Assembly: GCA_020736575.1 (NCBI GenBank) | Contig: JAGPYM010000035.1 | Coordinates: forward strand, 62,001 to 126,000 | Length of the DNA stretch: 64,000 bases | Direction of reading: 5' to 3' | Origin: Thelonectria olida | Lineage: Eukaryota; Ascomycota; Sordariomycetes; Hypocreales; Nectriaceae | Shown here: piece by piece, positions 32,750 to 42,527 of the stretch | How the letters are laid out: every line of letters starts with the position of its first letter | How positions within the stretch are numbered: the first letter of the stretch is position 1 | The notes under the pieces: generated by a model | Told to the model about the DNA's origin: nothing | Database searches by the model: none | The model's input: the letters and a program-made list of their open reading frames with translations, nothing else | Position numbers and translations under genes: made by a program

Positions 32750-34373
32750 TCAAGCTGCGAAGAATTCTTGATATACATTCCAAGCTCCATCTATCCCGTA
32801 CGGCTTAGAGTAAAACTCGACATTGTTCCCCCATTTACCATCTTTTCTAGTCCGCACTCCGATCTTCACATTTCTGCATCGCATTTCTTCCGGCACGATC
32901 ATCTGGGTTAAGTCTTCCGGGATATCTGCAATAAAACCATCCGATCCCTCTTCAAGCTCTATTATCCGCTCACACGCCTGGACAATAATAGCTCTGCGCC
33001 AGAGTCCTTCTTGGGCTGGTGCCTGCCGCAGAAGCCTCAATGCTTTCCTTCGTAGGACGGGATGTCTACATAAGAGCACCGCGAGGTACAGAGGGGGGAT
33101 CACGCCCAGCTCGAACATAAACGATACTGGCTCGTACTGTTTCTCCATGCCGTCGAGAATCCTGGTGGCCTCCGTAATGAGCGCCCCGAAACGAGGCAAA
33201 AAGCTGTCATAGATCATCTCGGACCGAACTGACGAACCCGCAAGCCACATAGTAATAGCGGTGTACCAGAGGATCAGCATTGAACTTGCGGTGCTATGCC
33301 GGGGTGTTTCAACGTGGCGACCGAAAAACTCTCCATAGGTTTCAAACCGTGTATACCAATGGTCGAGTGCGTCGTTGATACTTTGTTGGCAGAGCTCCAG
33401 CTCCTGCTGTGCTTGGTACATGGTTGTGTTCCACGAATCGGCCCATTTCAGTTGAAAACCAGTCTTCCAAACATCAAAGGCGTACGTTACGACACTGAGG
33501 AGCTCGCTCTGAGCTTGTGAGATTGACTTGATGGGCTGGTCGAAGTTTGGGGCCTCGGCTATGTCGTTTATGACGGTGTCCTCGAACATGGCCCACTGGG
33601 CGGTCAGCCCGGAAAACGTTGATTCAACATCAGATGCAGTGTCGCTGTAATTCACTTGCGCAGGGGCGAGCTTCGCCTTTAGCGCGCGCTTGAATAGACG
33701 TAATGCCTCGTTCTCGCGGCCCTGCAAAGCCTCGATGCAGAAGAATAGGACACATGTTGTGTGAGCTAGCAAGCGACTCCCTTGTCCTTCGTCGAGGGCA
33801 TGTAGTGTCGATTGTATCGCCTTGTGGTATTGCTCGACCGCAAAGACGTCGTGTGCTTCGTTCAATGCGAGAGACTCTGGTGATGGCCCCCTGGATTGCA
33901 GCTCGTCATCGCGGAGGAGAAGAGCCCCAATGGCCATGGTAGCGTGTCGGACGGCTGGCATAGTGTGGCTTAACTGAGGTATGAGGTGCAACCATAAGTC
34001 GACACCGAACGGGCCAGCAACACCTCGGGCCCGATGGTTGACAAAGTATCTGAAGGCGCGATGCTCTTGATTGTTGGCCACGAGTCCAGTGGCCAATTTT
34101 GACTCGGGCAAGGGTGATACGATTGCACGATGGGAGCCGCGAGGACCTGCGTAACCGCCGCATTCTCTTCTCGAGCTCGTACAACGGTGGCAAAAAGGTT
34201 TGGACTCATCGCACTTGATTTTTCGCTTTCTGAGCCCTGGGGTTAGCCATCATGACGGACATTGCATTCGAAGCAATATGAGAGACGTACTTGCAAGTCA
34301 CACATCCTGTCCGTTCCTTGCGGTTCCCGAGCCTGCCGCCGTTGGGATGGCCCACAGGCGGTAGTCGTTTCAT
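32750..34373 (-). CDS. Zn2Cys6 transcription factor
   Basis: Two exons: 34373-34291 and 34229-32750, 520 residues. The intron (61 nt) splits the zinc cluster. Joining at Lys-Lys gives the full Zn2Cys6 set, Cys24, 27, 34, 41, 44 and 51, with the basic K-K-R-K-I-K in the first loop. The long middle and C-terminal part, with H-T-M-P-A-V-R-H-A-T-M-A-I-G-A-L and blocks of short helices, is the fungal-specific regulatory region. Such proteins bind CGG-type half sites as monomers or dimers. It is divergent from the beta-lactamase-like gene across a 590-bp region that carries four CTCGG-N-TGTGG motifs, which may be its own sites. The controlled pathway is unknown. Confidence 0.9.
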
Positions 34374-34536
34374 TGTGGATGTGGTTTCTTTTCGAAGAGG
34401 CCCTAAGTCGAGTGCGAGCTGCTCATGACTACCAGACGGCGACGTTGTCTACAGCTACTTGACTTCGGGTAAGGGGTCCCTGACCAAAGAGTTGATGAGA
34501 GAAGCCCTGATGCAGTGATGCGGCGCAGTCTCACTG

Positions 34537-34711
34537 AGCTCGGATTGTGGGGCCAGTGGCCGCGTCTGGTTGGCCCTGCCAGCTCGGACTGTGGGGTGGC
34601 ATTCATCACGTGGACCCCTGGAGACGATGCTTGGCCGCGACGCCCAGCTCGGACTGTGGAGCCACGCACATCTCCCCTGGCCCCGGTTCTGAGCTCGCAT
34701 TATGGGGGGCC
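34537..34711. promoter_or_regulatory. Four-fold repeated AGCTCGGACTGTGG-like motif
   Basis: Near-identical elements start at 34537 (AGCTCGGATTGTGGGG), 34581 (AGCTCGGACTGTGGGG), 34646 (AGCTCGGACTGTGGAG) and 34692 (AGCTCGCATTATGGGG), all in the same orientation, 44, 65 and 46 bp apart. They lie between the divergent Zn2Cys6 regulator and the beta-lactamase-like gene. CGG is the half site typical of Zn2Cys6 proteins. Operator role is inferred. Confidence 0.55.
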
Positions 34712-34960
34712 TGCATCATTCCGTCTCTGCACGCCTCTTTGCTCACACACTCAAGACGTTATCCTGTACATTCAAGGTTTTGTGAGAGAGGCTGAAGTGT
34801 GAAAACTTGACCGGGCTGAATAAGACGGTAGTAGCGTAGCCTCAATGCGCGGACTTGTCCACCGTACCGACCCAGATAAGGAGTAATTATAAAACTGCTC
34901 TCATTCTCTCTATGAGATCTTTCGGCATTCAACTCAAGAACTCACCCAGACCAAGCTTTC

Positions 34961-36797
34961 ATGTTCCGGTATCTCATAATGCATTTCCATACTTGTCTTC
35001 CTTGGGCTACCACTCTCTCATCTCTCCTGTTTCCACGAGCAGTCCTCGGTCTAAGGAGTGAGCCCTGCCCAATCATCGGAGCTTACTACCCTGTACCTAC
35101 AACTCTCGGCTCAAGCGAATATGTTGCAAACGCTACAGCAAGCGCAAAAACACAGATCCAAGAAGCTCTCAGCAATGGGATGCTGGACGGAAACACCACA
35201 ACTCTTTCCATCCAAGTTTACTCTCTTCACGACGACAGCCCACTCGCTACATTCCACTTCACCCCCGAAGTCCTGAGCAGCCAGCGGACAGCTGGAGTAA
35301 AGGCCGTTGACTCCAACACAGTCTATCGTATAGGCAGTGTGTCAAAGCTCTGGACAGCATACCTGTTTCTGATAACCGCTGGAGACTCGTCATGGGCTCG
35401 CCCAGTGACCGATTTCGTTCCGGAATTGGCAGCAATTGTCCAAGGGAGAAAGCCATCCGACAACGAAATAGACAACGTTTCCTGGGACACCATAACAGTA
35501 GGGGCTCTAGCAAGTCACCTGGCGGGAATCGCTCGAGATGCATCCTGGTTTCCTGACCTAGCAGCTGGGCTCAAAGAGCTGGGACTCCCGGATCAGGGTG
35601 GTAATTCAAACTCTACTTGTGGTGATCCCACCCGAGAAATGACACCATGCAACCGCAGTGGCAAGTAAATCCCTTCTAATGCTATTGACACGTACTAATA
35701 TATCGACAGCTTTCTTTGAAGACTTCCCTCGCCAGCACCCCATTACAAGTTCATTTAACACTCCTGTGTACTCGAATGCCGGCTACCAGATTCTCGCTTA
35801 CGCCTTACAGAACATCACTGGACGGCCATTGTCAGACCATTTTCAAAAGTATTTGGTTGAATCCTTGGGCTTGAACGGGACATACTACCACACTCCCTCG
35901 ACCACTGACACTAGCATTATCCCCGTCAACAAGACTGACAGCTGGTGGGATTTCGATTTCCTTGACGAGACTCCTGCTGCAGGCTATTACAGCACAGCCA
36001 ACGACATGGGGCTCGTTGGCAAGGCGATCCTCAACTCGACTCTTCTAAGTCCCGCCCTAACCCGTCGCTGGTTGAAACCTCACGCCTTTACATCAAACCC
36101 AAACTTAGCTGTTGGGGCTCCTTGGGAGATAACACGTGCACCAGGCTTTCCAGTCTCCTGGGTTTACGCCAAGTCCGGTGACGCGGGCTTGTACTCCGCC
36201 GTGACAATGCTGATGCCCGACCTTGATGTGGGCATGAGTATCCTGGCTGCCGGGGCGCTTTCAACCAACCAGGTCCTGGTCGCGAGTGATCTTCTCGCGG
36301 CCAACTTTGTCCCAGCATTTTGGGCTCAAGCTCAGGAGCAGACCACGATGACTTACGCGGGTACATATACAGACGACAACAGCAACACAACAATAACCGT
36401 GGCAGTAGTGGGAAGCACACCGGGTCTTGTTATAAGCGAGTTCACTCTTGGAGGCCAGGACGTGCTTCAAGCGCTCAGTTCTCAACTCCAGACGAATTTG
36501 ACGCTTCGCCTGTACCACATGGGCTTGACTGCCGTAGGAGAGAATGGTACCACGATCGACTCTTGGCGTGCCGTCTTCGAGACGCCTGCATCGCTGGCCT
36601 CGTCACTTTCCTCCACCTGCGTGTCGTGGGTGTTGCTCAATCCATTCGTGTATGGGGGCGTAGGGCTGGATGAGTTTCTGTTCACCCTTGACTCGACTGC
36701 CCAGAACGGTTTATCCATTGAGTCTAGGATCGCAGGTGTGGGAGTTCCAAAGGCAGGAAATATGAAATCTGGAACCGGGAAATTGCGCAAAGTGTAG
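34961..36797 (+). CDS. Secreted beta-lactamase-fold (class C/penicillin-binding-like) hydrolase
   Basis: Two exons, 34961-35660 and 35710-36797, 595 residues, joined through a 49-nt intron with a GC donor (AGTG then GCAAGT) that gives C-N-R-S-A-F-F-E-D-F-P. The N-terminus has a hydrophobic signal-like stretch (residues about 10-30), so secretion is likely. Serine-hydrolase motifs of the beta-lactamase/PBP fold are all present: S-V-S-K (126-129), Y-S-N (254-256) and K-S-G (388-390). Fungal members are esterases, lactone hydrolases or lactamases of secondary metabolism (for example LovD-like), so the substrate cannot be told. Numerous N-x-S/T sites fit a secreted glycoprotein. The upstream ATG at 34961 is used; a second at 34979 would shorten the signal peptide by six residues. 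Confidence 0.88.
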
Positions 36798-37036
36798 ACC
36801 GGCCGGTTTGTGCAATTGGTCGGATGCAAGCAGATGGTCGCTGAAGGCTTGTTGACAGACGGGCTACGGCATCTTGGCTTTGGCTCAAATGGTTTCTTTG
36901 GCGCGTATTCAGATTTGTGTTAAGTTCGTTCACTTCAAAGTTATAAAATACTCACGTTCGGCAAACTGGAACAAATGACTCCTTGGTTGGTCGTATGTCA
37001 GCATTAGCCCTACTATCCTCAAAGCCATGATCAAGT

Positions 37037-38527
37037 CTAGTTCTTCTCGGCCTTGCCCAATAGCTTCCATAGCTTATCAAAGACATTGTCCGCATCATAT
37101 CTCTGCTTCAGCTCCCGCAGGCGTTGCGCATTGGATCCGAATGCCGTCTCCGCCGAGATGGTCTCGGTGCTCACATAATTGAGGTATCGGCCCACACCAT
37201 CTTGATGATTCGCATCGTCATAACCCATGCTACGCAGTTCTTTTTGGAACTTTCGGTTAAAGCTGCGTATTTCCTCGTCCAGGCTGTCATCATTCCACGT
37301 CCAAGCGATCCCCACATTGTAGTAGTCTCCTCGATTGTTGAATGCCATCGACGACACGGGCACGCTGCGCGTCTTTCTGTTGGGGATGCCCTCGAGAAGG
37401 AAAGCAGACTGCTCAAGGCCTTTGCCAGGATGGGCTGCTACAAACGAGCGAAATTGGCTCTGCATCTTTTCTGCGGTGGAAACCTGCAAGGGCACTGTGA
37501 AGTTGGCTCCTCCGAACAGGTAGCGTTTGCCGGCTGCGAACAAGTCGTTGTTGAGCGTGTTGAATGTCGCATACGGCATTGAGCCGACTTGCTTCATGAT
37601 GGGGTCACTGTCCAGGACCGGAGCGAAATACGCAGGCCCGTCCGTCTCGGCTCCAGGACCTGCATGGGCAAACTGCATAAGCACCATTGGCGCCTGGACA
37701 CCATCTGGCCCTGGTGGGAGGTGGCCGAACCCGAGATTAAGAATTTGCTGCCCATCATTGGCCTTGGCCCAGTGGTTGAGAAATTCGACGAGTGTTGGGA
37801 GCTTGTTGGTGGGAAAGATGGCAAGCCCACCCCAGATGTCACCTTGGGGGAACACCCTGCTCGTGAACTGGGTGACGACGCCAAAGCTGCTGCCCGCTCC
37901 TCGAAGTGCCCAGAACAAATCAGTGTTTTCCGTCTCTGAAGCCGTGACAATGCTGCCGTCTGCTAGAACGACCTGACAGGATTCGAGAACATCGATCGTC
38001 AAGCCGTGAAGACCGCTGAGGATGCCGTAGCCTCCATGAAGAATCAACCCGCCAACACCAGTGTGCGAAACTGTTCCTCCTGGTGTTGCTAGTTTGTGTG
38101 GCGCCAAGGCATCGTCGACATCGCCCCAGACGCAGCCGCCTTCAAAGGTGACGGTCTGAGCAGATGGGTCGACGGACACGTTACGCATGAGGCCGAGGTC
38201 GACCACGATGCCGTCCTCTGACGGTGCAGACGAAGTCTGAGACGTGCTGTGTCCTCCGCCCTTGACGTTGAACGGGATCTTATTGGCGACTGCAAATTTG
38301 ACGACAATACTGACTTCCTCGACGTTGCCGGGCTGAACCACTGCCCCCTAGCATCATGTGTAAGTTGATTAGGAATGAAACATGGTGACAGAATGCTATC
38401 ATACAGCTGGTTTGACGCATGTTAGACTCCATCTCTGGAGACTCTGCTGAAATGCCTCATCTCCAGGGAGGAGAAGCCGTCCCTTAGAGAGTTGACCGCG
38501 GAGATCGAGAAACTTATCAGTAGCCAT
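37037..38527 (-). CDS. FAD-linked oxidoreductase, berberine-bridge-enzyme-like (PCMH-type)
   Basis: Two exons: 38527-38405 and 38347-37037, 477 residues; the intron of 57 nt joins C-V-K-P-A to G-A-V-V-Q-P. The FAD-binding region has N-V-K-G-G-G-H-S (70-75) with His74 as the expected covalent FAD site, T-P-G-G-T-V-S-H-T-G-V-G-G-L and L-F-W-A-L-R-G-A-G-S-S-F-G-V-V-T. The C-terminus has the berberine-bridge type end (R-Y-L-N-Y-V-S, then Y-D-A-D-N-V-F). The second FAD-attaching Cys of bicovalent enzymes is not seen in the usual place. Such oxidases act on sugars, alkaloids or secondary metabolites, with O2 as acceptor. The protein starts at the ATG at 38527 and has no signal peptide, unlike most family members, so an intracellular role is likely. 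Substrate is unknown. Confidence 0.9.
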
Positions 38528-39434
38528 AGTAAGCGGCGAGTGTTGTGGCGAGTAGTGAGAATCTGCTCGTTGGAGTCGAGTAACGGGAACCAATATCTTG
38601 GGGCGAGGCTTCCGTGGCATATTAAATAGCTGAGTCCTATGGCGCTGCGGACCTGTCGGGAGCGCATTCGGTCTAAGCGTGCTGACTGCATGATGATCTT
38701 CCTTTTCATCCCTGCATCCTCTTGTCTGCCCGGCATGTCCAAGGTCGGGCCCCTTACGTTTCACCGTGCTGATTGGGGAGACTCAGTCGGCCCCAGTGAG
38801 TCAGCGTCCCGCCCATTAGTATATCGCGGCATGGCGGGCTCGGCGGGAGTTCATAGGTGCCCGGCAGAATTCCTGAAAAGACGTCATCACTCAGTCAGTT
38901 TTGGATGCGCACATCAAGCGAGAAAGCTATATTCTATTATAAATACCTATATCATTCAGGATTTGTCTAGTACCCTACCGTCAAGATCATCTTTGAGAAC
39001 CCGAGCACGTTAGGGCGAAACCTCTGAATGAATTATAGCTACTCCATAGTCACAAACACACCTTGGAAACCAAGCAGCCCATCGATTGGACGTTTCTTTC
39101 TTATCTTTAAGTTGCCTGGTCCCTTTACTTTTCGAGCGATTTCATTTCAGACAGCGCCTATCCTACAAATGGCCCATCCTACGAGGCCATTTTCTCCTAA
39201 TAAGGGCCGAGACCATAGCCGAGTGCTTGCACCATTGGTGGCCTTACCGCCCACTGTTTCATAGCGCGGGCATTCAGCGGCTAGTACCGCAAGCTACGTA
39301 ACATAAGCATTATCTGTAGGGCTCTGCTGGCACGTGTTCTGCCTTGTTTTCCACCTTTCTACTTCTCTACATCACCGATACTTCACTTGTCGCATCAGCA
39401 AAGCCTATCCCGGCATACAAGAACGAAGATATCG
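38528..39434. other. Intergenic, part of an old duplication
   Basis: 5' flank of the FAD oxidase gene, then a stretch (about 38990-39170) similar to 46420-46640, the 3' side of the metalloprotease gene. The match includes GAACCCGAGCACGTT versus GAGCCCAAACATGTT and ATCGAT..CGTTTCTTT. No gene. Confidence 0.45.
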
Positions 39435-40460
39435 ATGGATGAACGGGTCAGAGCTGATCGGCTCGACGCCATTCACCTTCAGGCTCTGGCTCGAGCCCTC
39501 CGCAATCTGCTTCAATCAGACCTTGCCCTAATAACCTATGCACAGATTCTGGATGGCTTACCAACATCCGACACTGCGTGGGACCAATATGGAAGTAAAT
39601 ATGACCCAGACCACCCAGTGAACCAACACGAAGAGCTCTGTCCTGGCTCACTGGAGATGGCAAGGAAGTTCAGGGAAGAGTTCGACATATATGATCTCAA
39701 GTTGAGTGCTGAGGTACAACGTTCCCCTTCCCATATCTATTTTTTGATGCGCTAACTTGCATAGCTCCTCGAAGAATTTCAGGCCACAGTGCCTTCTGCC
39801 AGGGCATTTAAGCTGCGGCTTATTGAAACGGCAGCGTCGGCTTTGCACCAGATCGGCGTTCTGCTGTTCCGACTAGATAAGCTGCATGATGCAAGCACAA
39901 CTGATGGTTATGATATCGAGGCCGTGACGCATTGGGAGCGACCCCCGGATGAGTGGGCGCGAGTAGTACCATGGCCTACAATGTTTATCCAAACTCACTT
40001 TGCGGCCCACGAGCAATATCCGAACGGCATCGGTGACATGGTGGGATATTGGGCAGAGGATCGCATCATTGGAGGAGTGGTCCTCTTTGACCACTCGGAG
40101 TCATGGCAGCATGATAATGAACCAAACATCTACGTCCAGTGTTCACGCGCCAACGCCACTTTCCGGGTCTGCCAGCTCCTCGATGGCCAACAAGATGCAC
40201 TCATATCATTCCTCGAGAGGGACGATGTTGGCGGCGTCGCCGACTCGCCACTGCCTATCCTACCAGGGTCCCGGAACAGGGTCAGGGTTGACCCGAGAGA
40301 CGCGATTCCGAATCACGCAATTTATCGAAATGTTTGGGAGAGAAGGCCTCCTCAGCAGCGGCTGAGAATGCAGCGCTTTATGGAGCCGTGTGTCATAAAT
40401 TCCTTGGACTATCCGGAGAAGGATGTGGATGCGGAAATCGAAAGACTGAACAAAATGTAA
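39435..40460 (+). CDS. Hypothetical protein, 324 aa
   Basis: Two exons: 39435-39713 and 39765-40460, joined phase 0 at Glu-Leu, with a 51-nt intron and a GCTAAC branch site. The ATG at 39435 is chosen; the frame upstream has a TTG only. I do not recognise the family. The first half is helical; the second has W-P-T-M-F-I-Q-T-H-F-A-A-H-E-Q-Y-P-N, G-Y-W-A-E-D-R-I-I-G-G-V-V-L-F-D-H-S and Q-L-L-D-G-Q-Q-D-A-L-I-S-F-L, which read like an alpha/beta fold. There is no signal peptide, no membrane segment and no zinc motif. It sits between two fragments of a duplicated metalloprotease locus, which makes it look like a gene that entered or survived there. Function is unknown. Confidence 0.65.
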
Positions 40461-40530
40461 ATTGGCGCAACTTGTAGTACCTTTTAAAGAAATAATATAG
40501 GAGGTTTATTAAGTACTTATTGTTTAACTA

Positions 40531-40647
40531 CTAGTTGATGGTGAAGTGGTCGCCTGGTTTAATCTTAGGCCACCATTTAGAGCAACCTTCCCACTTTACC
40601 TGCGCGAAGGCAGCAAAGAGTAGGATAGTGAGGAAAAAGAAAGCCAT
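40531..40647 (-). pseudogene. Truncated 5' copy of the secreted metalloprotease gene
   Basis: On the minus strand the frame from ATG at 40647 encodes 38 residues, M-A-F-F-F-L-T-I-L-L-F-A-A-F-A-Q then K-W-E-G-C-S-K-W-W-P-K-I-K-P-G-D-H-F-T, ending in TAG at 40533-40531. It matches the signal peptide and first 38 residues of the metalloprotease starting at 48316, with many C/T and G/A changes, and the match ends at the stop. The rest of that gene is missing. It is therefore a duplicated 5' end, not a functional copy, although it still would encode a signal peptide. Confidence 0.75.
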
Positions 40648-40874
40648 TATAGGCTACTGTAATATAAGCATACCCTTTGGAGTTTTAAGCTTTGTAATTG
40701 TTTACAATCACACTTAACTGGCTATTAGATAATAAGGCTATGGCTTTGCTAAACTACCTACCTAACATAGACGGTGTAGGGCATAGTGGCGGACAATTGA
40801 TAACAAAGACTGACATTTAAATTTGGTCGTAGAAAGAATAAGATAGACGTCCATAAATACAAAGAATCTCCTGA

Positions 40875-41987
40875 TTATGTCTTCCAGGTTTGAAAACCGC
40901 CCTGAACACACTGCAGTACTGCAAAGATGGTAGTAATGATCAGCACCAGGATGGCAACCCAGAAAGTGTACCACTGCACGCCATTGCGCCTGTCATACCA
41001 GAACTGTGACAGAGTCATCGGGGTTGCCTCATCATAAACTTGCTTCAGGATGACAAGACGATCTCTCCAGAACGTAAAGTTTTTGATCTGGCGGTCCTCT
41101 GCGTGCAGATTCCCACAACATCCTAATCTCTCGTCAATCTTATAGATGCTTCGCTTGTCGCAGAGCTTGCGGAACCAAGAACTCCTGGAAACCCTCGACC
41201 TGTGAGACCCACTGACCATAGACTGGGGAAAGAGTAACGAGAGAGTTCGCAGAGTCTCTTCGGCGAATGTAGTGGGGAATAAAGACTCTTTGCTACGACC
41301 GAGCTCAGTATACAAGGCATCTCGTTTTGAATTCTCTACTCACCCTTTGAGCCTTTGACAATCAAGGAAAGATGCATAGTGAAAGACGAGCACCTTCGAG
41401 TCATCTTCGATAAGGAGTAAGTGGTCGGCCAAGTTGTCGGTAAAGCTGATCTCGATGCCACCAATAGATTCCAGGCTCCAGCCGTTGAATGCTTTGGGCA
41501 GCTTGACACCATCAGAATTCAATATTGGCCCCTCGCAAAAACGTTGATTGAGAAAGTCTCGTGGTAAGCCTTTGTCCCAGACCAGGCAACGTCGAGGGCA
41601 GTGCTGGTACTTGATAGCTCCCATCCTTAACATGAGGAGAAGCCTCACGGCTAGGTTGAGGGAGTTCTCGCGAGCGTCTTCCAAACAATGCTCGGGGCTC
41701 CTATCGTGGATCAGTGCCAGAAGCTCTTCGTGAGGCCTGTTGCTCTGTAGCTCCTGAACGAGTTCATTGACAGCTTCTGGGGTTTTCAAAGCGACGAACT
41801 TTCCATCGCAATGGGCTGCCATCAATCCCCATTGGCGCTCGTAATATTCTCGATAGGCAGAGTGAGACAACTGGCTCACTGGATCGCCATTGAAGAGCCT
41901 GTCATTTGGCGAGGAGAAGCCCCATAACATTCGGACCAACTTTTGGGAACCGGAAGCTGCCGACAATTCGAGCTGGAGGGGTTCCAT
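40875..41987 (-). CDS. Fungal protein with C-terminal membrane anchor (CorA-like type tail)
   Basis: Two exons: 41987-41344 and 41292-40875, 353 residues. Read unspliced there is an in-frame TGA at 41340-41342, but a 51-nt intron with a GTGAGT donor, ATACTGAG branch site and TAG acceptor restores frame and the conserved join before S-L-F-P-T-T-F-A-E-E-T-L-R-T-L-S-L-L-F-P. The C-terminus reads F-W-R-D-R-L-V-I-L-K-Q, then F-W-Y-D-R-R-N-G-V-Q-W-Y-T-F-W-V-A-I and a hydrophobic helix, a highly conserved end of a large fungal family of unknown function that I recall as common in Fusarium and Colletotrichum. It is expected to anchor in a membrane by the C-terminus. It starts 540 bp from, and divergent to, the trypsin-CorA fusion gene. 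Confidence 0.75.
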
Positions 41988-42527
41988 TTGTTCGACAAGT
42001 ATAGTGATCGGTGAGAAATGTCATTTTTAAATATGCCGCTCAGGTGTCGCATTCTGGCGGTCGTCGGGTACCTTATACGTCTCCGTTGCGAATGTGCAAT
42101 TGGGCATCAGGGAAGCCCCGGTCAACGACGCCCCAACTGGATTCAGATAATGTTCTTGAGCAAGGCATATTTTTCGCTTAAAGTGCCTTGGAGAAACTGA
42201 AAAGCAAAGAGTTTGTCAGCTCATTTGACTACGTGGTCCAATTATCTGCACCAAGTTCAAAGGACTAAGGCAGAGGTGCGTAAGGTTGTGTAACACTGAG
42301 CCACCGCTGCTGCCCAAACGACAACCAGTCACTCCCTCCTCTCTGTACAAGGACCCCTCATTTGTCCGGGATCTCTCGTCATCCATGGAGTAAGCCTTAA
42401 AGAAAAATGAAATTTTCTTCCCTTTTCATATCTGCGGCTCGAGTCATCCTCGCTGCATCGCACTGGAGCATCTTTCAAGCGCCAACTACTTACATTGGCC
42501 ATCTCTGCTGTATTTTGCCCGACAACG
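41988..42527. promoter_or_regulatory. Shared intergenic region of a divergent gene pair
   Basis: 540 bp between the start codons at 41987 (minus) and 42528 (plus). A plus-strand frame from an ATG at 42407 does not join to the fusion protein. No obvious binding motif. Confidence 0.45.

Noticed and set aside
41316..41342. In-frame TGA that seems to split the 40,875-41,987 gene into two ORFs
   Set aside because: A normal 51-nt intron removes it and restores the conserved join, so it is not a nonsense mutation.
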